Origin: Deltaproteobacteria bacterium
Lineage (GTDB): Bacteria > Desulfobacterota > GWC2-55-46 > S146-70
NCBI GenBank assembly: GCA_015492395.1
Contig: WGFD01000104.1
Span: 1 to 15,347 of the forward strand
Length of the DNA: 15,347 bases
Reading direction: 5' to 3'
Of this stretch, positions 1-6,890 are shown in pieces (within the stretch, counting starts at the first letter, position 1; each line of letters begins with the position of its first letter). Both the position numbers and the translations under genes were made by a program. The notes below the pieces were generated by a model that saw nothing but the letters and a program-made list of their open reading frames with translations, searched no databases and was not told the DNA's origin.

Positions 1-993
1 CTGCTGAAGGAGGCGTCGGAGCTCATTATAGAAGGGATAGGGGACTTGGGGACAGCCATCAAGGAGAGGGCATTTGAGCACAAATACACGGCTATGATAG
101 GCCGGAGCCACGGGATACATGCTGAGCCTATCACCTTCGGCCTTAAGATGGCGCTGTGGTACGAAGAGACTAAGAGGAACCTGGAGAGGATGGGGAGGGC
201 TAGGGATGTCATCAGCTATGGCAAGATCTCAGGCGCCGTCGGGACCTTTGCCAACGTCCCGCCGGCGGTCGAGGAGTACGTATGTAAGAAGTTGGGATTA
301 AAGCCCGCACCTGTATCAAGCCAGATAATTCAGAGGGACAGGCATGCGGAGTTCTTCACAACACTGGCCATAGTAGCCACTTCGATAGAGAAGTTCGCCG
401 TCGAGATCAGGCACCTTCAGAGAACGGAAGTCTTGGAAGCCGAAGAGCCGTTTACCAAGGGGCAGAAGGGTTCTTCAGCTATGCCTCACAAGAGGAACCC
501 GGTACTCTCCGAGAACCTGACCGGACTTGCCAGGCTGGTTAGGGGATATAGCCAAGCCGCACAGGAGAACATCCCCCTGTGGCATGAGCGGGATATAAGT
601 CACTCCTCTGTTGAGAGAGTTATTGCGCCCGATGCCACCATCCTCCTGGACTTCATGATCGCCAGGATAACGGGGGTCATACGTGGGATGGTAGTCTATC
701 CTGACAATATGAAGAAGAACCTGGGGCGGTTGAGGGGATTGATATTCTCACAGAGGGTGCTGCTCGAACTGGTGGAGCGGGGGGTTAAGAGGGAGGATGC
801 GTATGAGATGGTGCAGAGAAATGCCATGGCGTCATGGGATAGCGGGCGTGACTTCAAGGAACTGCTGCTTGCCGACGATGGTATAGGAAGGGTCCTGTCC
901 ATGGAAGAGCTTGAAGGCTGTTTTGATCTTGCTTATCACTTGAAGAATGTTGACTACATATTCAACAGGGTGTTCGAAAAAGGGAGAGCGTGA
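1..993 (+). CDS. purB: Adenylosuccinate lyase, 5'-truncated by window edge
   Basis: The reading frame is open from base 1 to the TGA at 991-993 (330 residues visible), so the N-terminus lies outside the window. The enzyme cleaves SAICAR to AICAR and adenylosuccinate to AMP, each time releasing fumarate, in cytosolic purine synthesis. The fumarase/aspartase superfamily signature GSSAMPHKRNP is complete at visible residues 157-167 (nt 469-501); it carries the flexible-loop catalytic serine. GRSHGIHAEP at 34-43 matches the family's RTHG-x-HAEP segment with a catalytic His. The C-terminal helical ADSL_C part follows. The missing part is about 100 residues, judging from the usual length of about 430. 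It is followed by purC on the same strand after a 168-nt structured spacer, with purS and purQ beyond. Start not visible; identity is very secure. Confidence 0.97.
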   Translation: MLKEASELIIEGIGDLGTAIKERAFEHKYTAMIGRSHGIHAEPITFGLKMALWYEETKRNLERMGRARDVISYGKISGAVGTFANVPPAVEEYVCKKLGLKPAPVSSQIIQRDRHAEFFTTLAIVATSIEKFAVEIRHLQRTEVLEAEEPFTKGQKGSSAMPHKRNPVLSENLTGLARLVRGYSQAAQENIPLWHERDISHSSVERVIAPDATILLDFMIARITGVIRGMVVYPDNMKKNLGRLRGLIFSQRVLLELVERGVKREDAYEMVQRNAMASWDSGRDFKELLLADDGIGRVLSMEELEGCFDLAYHLKNVDYIFNRVFEKGRA

Positions 994-1161
994 AGTGTGA
1001 TGGTACGCCGTGCTGTCTGAGGATGGCATACGGTGAAAAGTGGATTGACCTCTTATTGCGCCGAAGCAATAAGACATACAGAACGTACCAACATAGCGGA
1101 GCGGGAGAGTGAATGTGTACACGGTTGTGACGCTCCGTATAATAATAACAGGAGATGGATC
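994..1161 (+). promoter_or_regulatory. Hairpin-rich purB-purC spacer, possible leader or processing region
   Basis: This 168-nt spacer folds readily. TCTTATTGC (1051-1059) and GCAATAAGA (1066-1074) form a perfect 9-bp stem with a 6-nt loop. CGGAGCG (1097-1103) and CGCTCCG (1131-1137) form a perfect 7-bp stem enclosing the palindrome GTGTACAC (1115-1122). A weaker bulged pairing of CCGTGC with GCATACGG lies near 1007-1033. Neither strong stem is followed by a U-tract, so they are not ordinary intrinsic terminators. The second stem ends 24 nt before the purC ATG. They could be an mRNA processing or stability element, or an uncharacterised leader. I do not recognise the purine, PRPP or ZTP riboswitch consensus here. 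Confidence 0.45.
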
Positions 1162-1866
1162 ATGAAGAAACTTGAAAAGCTGTACGAAGGGAAGGCGAAG
1201 ATACTCTATGAGACGGATGATTCCGATTTGCTCATACAGTACTTCAAGGACGAGGCAACCGCCTTTGATGGGAAGAAGAGGGGGCTTATCGAAAATAAGG
1301 GCATACTTAATAACAGGATGTCATCGAGATTGTTCGAGTGCCTGGAGGAGAATGGGATAGAGACGCATTTTGTTGGGCACATCTCGGATAGGGAGATGGC
1401 GGTGAAGCGTTTGGAGATAATCCCCGTCGAGGTTGTTGCAAGGAATGTTGTGGCGGGGAGCCTGGCAAAGAGGATGGGTATGGAAGAAGGGGTGCCTCTG
1501 AAGAAGCCGGTTCTGGAGCTGTATTACAAGAGCGACGAGCTGGGTGACCCTATGATCAATGAGTACCATATTGATGCGTTTGGTCTGGCGCGGAGAGATG
1601 AGGTTGAAACCATGAAGGAGAAGGCGCTGTTGATCAATAAGTTTCTTGTTGACTTCTTTGAGAAGAGGGGTATTGTCCTGGTAGATTTCAAGCTGGAGTT
1701 CGGGCGTCATAAAGGTAAGGTTCTGCTCGGAGATGAGATAACCCCTGATGGTTGTAGGTTGTGGAACAAGATAACGGGTGAAAAGATGGATAAGGACAGA
1801 TTCAGAAGGGACCTTGGAAAGGTGGAGGAGTCTTACCAAGAGGTCTGTAGCAGGGTTTTATCTTAA
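1162..1866 (+). CDS. purC: SAICAR synthetase (phosphoribosylaminoimidazole-succinocarboxamide synthase)
   Basis: ATP-dependent ligase joining aspartate to CAIR to give SAICAR, the step before PurB, in the cytosol. The 234-residue product has the standard bacterial length. KLYEGKAK (6-13) opens the nucleotide-binding lobe. The two SAICAR synthetase signatures are IPVEVVARNVVAGS (87-100) and LVDFKLEFG (173-181), followed by DEITPD (191-196). The start is the ATG at 1162 because AGGAGA at 1150-1155 is correctly spaced and the protein then begins MKKLEKLYEG as in homologues. The frame stays open back to an ATG at 1033, but that would add 43 residues lying over the hairpins and is rejected. The next gene, purS, starts 15 nt after the stop. 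Confidence 0.97.
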   Translation: MKKLEKLYEGKAKILYETDDSDLLIQYFKDEATAFDGKKRGLIENKGILNNRMSSRLFECLEENGIETHFVGHISDREMAVKRLEIIPVEVVARNVVAGSLAKRMGMEEGVPLKKPVLELYYKSDELGDPMINEYHIDAFGLARRDEVETMKEKALLINKFLVDFFEKRGIVLVDFKLEFGRHKGKVLLGDEITPDGCRLWNKITGEKMDKDRFRRDLGKVEESYQEVCSRVLS

Positions 1867-1881
1867 ATGGGAGTCGGTTGA

Positions 1882-2121
1882 ATGAAGGTGGAGATATTCA
1901 TTACACTTAAGAAAGGGGTCCTTGATCCACAGGGGAAGGCGGTGGAGCGGGCGCTCAAGAGTATGGGGTATGAGGATGTGAAGGATTTAAGGATAGGTAA
2001 GCTCATAGAGATGGAAATCCCGGGAGATTCGATGGAAGGGACCGAACGGAAGGTGCAGGAGATGTGTGAAAAGCTCCTGGCCAACCCGGTTATTGAAGAT
2101 TATAACTTTAAGATTGACTAG
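1882..2121 (+). CDS. purS: Phosphoribosylformylglycinamidine synthase, PurS subunit
   Basis: Small 79-residue subunit of the three-part FGAM synthase (PurS-PurQ-PurL), which bridges the PurQ glutaminase and the PurL synthetase and stabilises ammonia transfer. It begins [18 protein letters not shown]; the pattern of V-x-I-x-V-x-L-K-x-G-V-L-D-P-Q-G and the GKLIE strand near 47-52 are typical. The length is the family norm. A PurS gene implies that the organism's PurL is the small type lacking a fused PurS/PurQ. The start is 15 nt after purC, and purQ starts 29 nt after its stop. Identity is secure from sequence and context. Confidence 0.96.
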   Translation: MKVEIFITLKKGVLDPQGKAVERALKSMGYEDVKDLRIGKLIEMEIPGDSMEGTERKVQEMCEKLLANPVIEDYNFKID

Positions 2122-2150
2122 AATTGCCGATTAATAAGGATAGATCCAGG

Positions 2151-2843
2151 ATGGGTGACAAATTCGGTATAATAGTATTCCCTGGTTCGAACTGCGACCA
2201 CGATTGTTACCATGTCGTAAAGCATGTTTTCGGCCGGCGGGCCGGGTATGTATGGCACAAAGAGACCGATTTGAGTGGTTATGACTGTATCATACTCCCC
2301 GGTGGATTTTCTTACGGAGATTATCTCCGTACCGGTGCGATCGCGCGATTTTCGCCGGTGATGGGGGAGGTGATGGATTTTGCTGAAAGGGGAGGGCCGG
2401 TGATCGGGATATGCAACGGCTTCCAGATCCTTACCGAGTCCGGACTTCTGCCCGGTGTCTTGATGAGGAACAGGGGACTCAAGTTTGTATGCAGGCAGGT
2501 GTATACACGTGTGGAGAACAATCGGACCGTGTTTACCGCTAACTACATGCGTGGGCAACTATTGAAGATTCCCATTGCCCATGCCGATGGTAACTACTTT
2601 GCCGATGATGACACGTTGAAGAGTTTGGAAGACAATGGCCAGATCGTTCTCAGGTATACCGATTCAGAGGGTAATGCCACTGAGGAGGCAAATCCCAATG
2701 GTTCGTTGCACAATATAGCCGCAATAATCAACAGAGGGGGAAACGTGCTGGGGACGATGCCTCACCCTGAGAGGGGCTGTGAGAGTGTAATAGGAAGTGA
2801 AGATGGCAGGGGTATATTTGAGTCCGTGCTGGAGGCTATGTAG
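2151..2843 (+). CDS. purQ: Phosphoribosylformylglycinamidine synthase, glutaminase subunit PurQ
   Basis: Class I glutamine amidotransferase that releases ammonia from glutamine for conversion of FGAR to FGAM together with PurS and PurL. The 230-residue product shows FPGSNCD (10-16), [12 protein letters not shown] (49-60) and the nucleophile elbow GICNGFQ with catalytic Cys88; PHPER (204-208) supplies catalytic His205 and Glu207. The ATG at 2151 is preferred: AAGGA (2136-2140) lies about 10 nt upstream and homologues begin close to the [10 protein letters not shown] strand. A TTG at 2124 would add 9 residues with no ribosome binding site. No purL follows; the next gene is unrelated and 295 nt away, so purL must be elsewhere on the chromosome. 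Confidence 0.97.
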   Translation: MGDKFGIIVFPGSNCDHDCYHVVKHVFGRRAGYVWHKETDLSGYDCIILPGGFSYGDYLRTGAIARFSPVMGEVMDFAERGGPVIGICNGFQILTESGLLPGVLMRNRGLKFVCRQVYTRVENNRTVFTANYMRGQLLKIPIAHADGNYFADDDTLKSLEDNGQIVLRYTDSEGNATEEANPNGSLHNIAAIINRGGNVLGTMPHPERGCESVIGSEDGRGIFESVLEAM

Positions 2844-3138
2844 TTGTGCTTATGAGATAAGATCATCCGCTCCTGTCTGCCGGGGTTTGACAGGCAGGCC
2901 TCCGGCACCGGATATAGCCTGATGGGTTGCTATGCTGATAGTACAGCAGGCAGTGGTCGGGATTCAGAAAGAGTAAAGTGTCAATACAAGATATCGATAA
3001 ATACGCCACACTCCGGCTTCAGGGATCTGTATCCTTAGTTTCCGATGCCTCGCTGCCTGTTCCGGGCCGATTCATCCGGCCTGTTAGGGCAGGATATTTA
3101 CCTGCCACCCTCCCCATATTATCTGCTATTGGGTCGAC
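2844..3138 (+). promoter_or_regulatory. 295-nt hairpin-rich spacer with two competing stems
   Basis: No credible ORF. Stems read directly: CCTGTC (2872-2877) with GACAGG (2889-2894), just after purQ; GGCCG (3065-3069) with CGGCC (3077-3081). GGCAG(G) at 3088-3093 can pair either with CTGCC (3053-3057), closing over the GGCCG hairpin, or with CCTGCC (3101-3106) in a 6-bp, 7-nt-loop hairpin. The two pairings exclude each other. Neither is followed by a U-run. The spacer should contain the promoter of the 877-residue gene and possibly the 3' end of the purine transcript. No clear -35/-10 pair was picked out. Confidence 0.4.
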
Positions 3139-5772
3139 ATGACAGCATCTTTCCCGCTATATAACAAGGAGAGGCTATCCCTTTTCGACCAGATGTTACA
3201 AAAGGGGATAGATATTGGCGATGTAAGGTTATGGCTGGTGGAGCCGTCCCACATGCGGTTCTGTCTCGGCGAGTCCATCAGGGATATGAAGGTGCCCTAC
3301 TATATCGGCACGGATGATGAGTTGGTCGTCAGGAATGCCATATTGAGTCTTGCCACACTTATAAAGAAGAGGCTGGAACCGGTCGAAGAGGAAGAGGATG
3401 TGGAAGGTGGCATCTCTTATGATCAGAAGGAGATAAAGGTCTCCCTTTTGGAGAGGGTGTACAGGACGGATATCTTTATACAGGACTCCCTGGAGAAGAT
3501 CGTGGCTACGGAGATGCTGGCGTATGTTCCATACCTGGATGCCGGGATATTGAGGAGTTGGCTTGCAATGGAGGGTTATGGGAAGGCGTTTGTGGATATG
3601 GTGAGAAAGACCCTTGAGAAGGCCATAGAAGAAGAGATCAGGCAGAGCAAGGCTGAGAAGACCTCTTATCTGGCACTACTGGCAATAGTAAATGCGACAC
3701 GGCGGGAAAAGGAGCTTCTGAAGAATTTCAGGATAAAAGGGTTTACATACGAGAAGTTGGAGATGACCATCAGCCTTGCCCTTTACTTCCTCCTTAAGGC
3801 AATTATAAACGAGGCCCTTTTAAAGTGTTTCAGCAGAGGCATATCGTATGATGTACACAATATCGATCTTTTGCTGTTTGCATCACTTACACCACAGGCG
3901 TTCTTATATATTCAGCCTACCCTTCTTTCTTCCACACTCAATCCCTATCGTATAAATGAAGAGGTTATAACGATCCTGGCCGAAGACTTCGACAATATGC
4001 ATGAGACGGATAAGGATATTGCAAGTATTACGGATAAGCTTGTAAAGACAGTATCCGGTAATAAAGGTTTCATTGAGGTCTTCGAGAGGGTTGCCAGACT
4101 TACCGGCTTGAGGGAGGTAATGATATCGTATCTTATTGAATATGATACACAGAGGTACAGGATCAACAGGACCATACAGGAGATAAGCCAGGAGGACAGG
4201 TTCATTCTTGCGATTCTGAACGATCAGAAGAGGAAAAAGGAGTTTATCGACGAGTTGGAGGATCTGCAGCAGAAGATTAGAAGGGACTTCAAGAGGGTGG
4301 AAGGTTTGGAGAATATTAAGAGAAATCTGATATCTCCGAAGAGGTATTCATTCCTTAGTAGACTGAGGAAGGCTAAGGAGACGATGGAAAGGATGATTCG
4401 TCCGACCGTCGAAGGTTATGTCGTGTACAGGCTTGATTCGGATATAGAGAAGCTTGTTGAGATTATGAGGGGTGCGTTAATCAACAGGAAGGATGAGTTT
4501 TCGAGAAATACACTGGCCGATGAATACGAACGGGGTAGGCTATACAGGTTTTCCAGCGATGAGAGGCCGATATTAAAGGCGTTGGAGGTGTCGGAAGAAG
4601 GCTTCCTCTTCATAGATATGAAGGACTTTACCAGGAAGATGCTGAAGGTGAAGGAGATAGCCATGGCTGAATTCCTGAAGGACAATTTTTTCGGACCGAT
4701 GCTTGAGGCCGCCAGTCGCTATCGCCGTGGCAGCGACCTTCTCGAGGATGTGAGGGGGATAAGCCTGGACAACCTGGTAGGCGACGGTGCGCTCTTTTCC
4801 GGGGGTATAGTAAACCTGGTTTCCCTGGCCCACGATATCCAGAGGATAACCAGCAACTATCGCGAGCAATTAAAAAAAAGATTGCTTCCACTCCGTGGTA
4901 AAGACGTCTTCTCGAGGGAGGGAGGTGAAGTGGAGCGCCGGGACCTTGCCTGGGGCGGTGGTAAAGATGCCTTCGAGGAGGCGATCGAACAGGTGATAGA
5001 GGTCGGACTGTTTATAACCTACGGCAAGAAGGCCGAGACGTTGATCCTGCATGGTAAAAAGGGCTTCATTGATGAAACCAAGGTTGCTATAGGTGAAAGT
5101 ATAAACGAGGCTGCAAGAGGTGCATATAGGAACTCCGTGGTCATGGTAAAACATGATATGATGCTTGAGAAGGAGAGAAGAAAGAGAGGAAATCCAAACT
5201 TGACATCACCGTTCCGGGTGCATACCGGCCTGACTTATGGAATCAGAATGACCCCTGAACTCGATACCGCTATAGGAGAGCTGACCACCTCTGTTGACAG
5301 TTCTCGGCCAAAGGAACTTGCCCAGGTCATAGCCAATGAGACCTATCACGACCTCAAGAAACTCACATCGGACAAGTCGCTGTCCGATGCCAAACTGCTT
5401 GTGTCGATAACGGACATATACAACAACGGGCACGCCATGAGCGGTGAGGCCCTGATGGCGTATATCAATGAGTCAAAGGGAGTAAAGAGGTTCTTCAAGA
5501 AGGTTGTGGATGTGGAGGATCTCTGCAAGGATATAAAGGATAACTTCTTTATCCCGTTCTATCCTCTGGAGATATGGGTTGGACTGGAGAGGAGAGACGG
5601 GGTGGATATAGTTGACATCTTTTGCAAGATCGGTGAAGTGATCTTCAAAGGCTTCGAGATGGCTCCGCCGACGGTTGTCTATGAAATGATGAACAGGGAG
5701 GGTGACTTCTATAAGCTTATCATGAGGCATCACTATGAAAGATGGGTGCAGGATGCCTTGGGGGACTATTGA
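3139..5772 (+). CDS. Large protein with divergent class III nucleotidyl-cyclase-like domain
   Basis: 877 residues, no signal peptide or clear membrane helix, so probably cytosolic. Residues 1-360 are mostly helical and unrecognised, with an acidic patch EEEEDVEGG near 83-91. A charged, coiled-coil-like region spans about 365-425. From about 485 a class III adenylate/guanylate cyclase-like fold can be read: F-I-D-M-K-D-F-T with Asp493 and LVGDGALF with Asp549 fit the two metal-binding Asp positions. AIGESINEAAR fits the family's G-x-x-V-N-x-A-A-R segment, giving Asn656 and Arg660 as the transition-state pair. At the usual base-specifying positions stand Asn545 (normally Lys or Glu) and Val649, so the substrate cannot be inferred. 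A C-terminal domain of about 200 residues (680-877) is unrecognised. The ATG at 3139 has only a weak ribosome binding site. It is a lone plus-strand gene between spacers. The cyclase assignment is a motif reading, not proven. Confidence 0.6.
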   Translation: MTASFPLYNKERLSLFDQMLQKGIDIGDVRLWLVEPSHMRFCLGESIRDMKVPYYIGTDDELVVRNAILSLATLIKKRLEPVEEEEDVEGGISYDQKEIKVSLLERVYRTDIFIQDSLEKIVATEMLAYVPYLDAGILRSWLAMEGYGKAFVDMVRKTLEKAIEEEIRQSKAEKTSYLALLAIVNATRREKELLKNFRIKGFTYEKLEMTISLALYFLLKAIINEALLKCFSRGISYDVHNIDLLLFASLTPQAFLYIQPTLLSSTLNPYRINEEVITILAEDFDNMHETDKDIASITDKLVKTVSGNKGFIEVFERVARLTGLREVMISYLIEYDTQRYRINRTIQEISQEDRFILAILNDQKRKKEFIDELEDLQQKIRRDFKRVEGLENIKRNLISPKRYSFLSRLRKAKETMERMIRPTVEGYVVYRLDSDIEKLVEIMRGALINRKDEFSRNTLADEYERGRLYRFSSDERPILKALEVSEEGFLFIDMKDFTRKMLKVKEIAMAEFLKDNFFGPMLEAASRYRRGSDLLEDVRGISLDNLVGDGALFSGGIVNLVSLAHDIQRITSNYREQLKKRLLPLRGKDVFSREGGEVERRDLAWGGGKDAFEEAIEQVIEVGLFITYGKKAETLILHGKKGFIDETKVAIGESINEAARGAYRNSVVMVKHDMMLEKERRKRGNPNLTSPFRVHTGLTYGIRMTPELDTAIGELTTSVDSSRPKELAQVIANETYHDLKKLTSDKSLSDAKLLVSITDIYNNGHAMSGEALMAYINESKGVKRFFKKVVDVEDLCKDIKDNFFIPFYPLEIWVGLERRDGVDIVDIFCKIGEVIFKGFEMAPPTVVYEMMNREGDFYKLIMRHHYERWVQDALGDY

Positions 5773-5890
5773 TCCGGACCGCCTTGACCTGTTTTCTCTT
5801 ACGCAGCATTAACGTACGGCTGACTCATTCCCGGTAGCCCGCTGGGCCGGCATAATCTCTCCTTACATTTGAAGATCCCCGGATGGGGCG
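5773..5890. other. Convergent intergenic spacer, possible weak bidirectional 3' end
   Basis: 118 nt between two genes that end toward each other. It holds only small inverted repeats such as CCCC-ggat-GGGG near 5877-5888 and GCCC-gct-GGGC near 5837-5847. No U-tract follows either, so no intrinsic terminator can be called with confidence. Confidence 0.3.
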
Positions 5891-6766
5891 CTAAGCGTCA
5901 TACCCATCGCGTATGGTTTTCCATGAGTTGTAGATGTACAGTATAAAAGAGAAGGCCGTAATAGCGCTGAATATGGGCAATAGCAGCCTGTAGTAATACC
6001 CCTCTCTGACGGCGAAGAGGAAGGTGAGCACCATCCCCAGGAGTCCTATATTGACCATACGGAATTGCAGTCTCGCCAAGGATATGCTGTGGAGTGGCCT
6101 GTTTGCGAACCTGGGAAACATATGATAAGAGACCCCTGAGATCATTATTGAGATGAAGCCGATCAGGTTTATATGGGCATGGGCGGGTCTTGCAAAGTGG
6201 ATGATGTCCGGCCTTAGAAGCATGATCACACCGATAATACTTCCCCCGAGAAAGTAAGTGATGCTGGTACCTGTAAACCTTATCGCTATCAGATCCGCCT
6301 TTCTATCACCTTCGCCGAAGGGGTTTACGATACCAGTTGCAGGGCTCCCTTTAAGGAAGGCAAGCGTTATATTCGCCATGAATACTAGTATTCCCGAGAC
6401 CTCTATCATTGAGGCAATCCACACCATCGGCTCTATCTCAGCCGGGTAGTCTCTGGAGGATAAGAGGAAGACTATCATGCCTATGACACCGGCGTTGGAT
6501 ATTATGAGATGGAGGTATACAAGGCTGATTCTGAAAAAATCTCTTCCTGAAAAGATTGGAATTATGTGGTATGTCACGCCGAATATCATCATTGTGAAGA
6601 AACCCAGGAAGAGGGTATGAATGGTTGAAACTATCAAAGGGTAGGGAGATAAGAGACCGTGGTCCGTGTATCCTCCGGATAGCAGCAGGTAGTATATACC
6701 CAGCGCGGCCGCTATCAAGGCATATACGAGTGAAAGAGTTATAAAAACCCTGGTATAGGTCCTCAT
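5891..6766 (-). CDS. Eight-helix haem-copper oxidase subunit I-like membrane protein
   Basis: 291 residues with eight hydrophobic segments at about 7-30, 44-65, 80-102, 114-138, 164-184, 196-218, 236-253 and 261-282. It belongs by motif to the cbb3/NorB-like subunit I superfamily: PAHAH (194-198), a G-F-x3-M-x-x-G-V-x-Y-H-x-x-P helix and scattered histidines at 36, 50, 67, 86, 190, 196, 198, 215 and 226. Genuine subunit I proteins have at least 12 helices, so this is a short relative, probably haem-binding but unlikely to be a complete oxidase. The two halves repeat: residues 50-72 align with 198-220 with 11 of 23 identical, offset 148. The ATG at 6766 has no strong Shine-Dalgarno. The gene lies 124 nt downstream of the radical SAM gene on the same strand. 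Function beyond the family is unknown. Confidence 0.75.
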   Translation of the reverse strand: MRTYTRVFITLSLVYALIAAALGIYYLLLSGGYTDHGLLSPYPLIVSTIHTLFLGFFTMMIFGVTYHIIPIFSGRDFFRISLVYLHLIISNAGVIGMIVFLLSSRDYPAEIEPMVWIASMIEVSGILVFMANITLAFLKGSPATGIVNPFGEGDRKADLIAIRFTGTSITYFLGGSIIGVIMLLRPDIIHFARPAHAHINLIGFISIMISGVSYHMFPRFANRPLHSISLARLQFRMVNIGLLGMVLTFLFAVREGYYYRLLLPIFSAITAFSFILYIYNSWKTIRDGYDA

Positions 6767-6807
6767 GCTATACTTTTAACAGATACGGCCGGGATCGGCA
6801 ATGACAG

Positions 6808-6829
6808 AAATCACCTTTCAAGGTGATTT
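6808..6829. terminator. Perfect 9-bp hairpin between radical SAM and membrane genes
   Basis: AAATCACCT (6808-6816) and AGGTGATTT (6821-6829) form an uninterrupted stem with a TTCA loop (TGAA on the minus strand). It lies 62 nt beyond the radical SAM stop codon and 42 nt before the membrane-protein start. The stem ends in AAA/TTT, but no further U-run follows on the minus strand. It may be a partial terminator, a processing site, or an operator for the downstream gene. Confidence 0.4.
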
Positions 6830-6890
6830 GTTGGATAGGGAGTGCGGTACGCACGATACCGGAGGTGTTGTTTTGAATGGCTGAGTGTTT

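Noticed and set aside
1033..1161. In-frame 43-residue N-terminal extension of purC
   Set aside because: It overlays two strong RNA hairpins, has no ribosome binding site and is absent from the family; the ATG at 1162 has a proper AGGAGA upstream.
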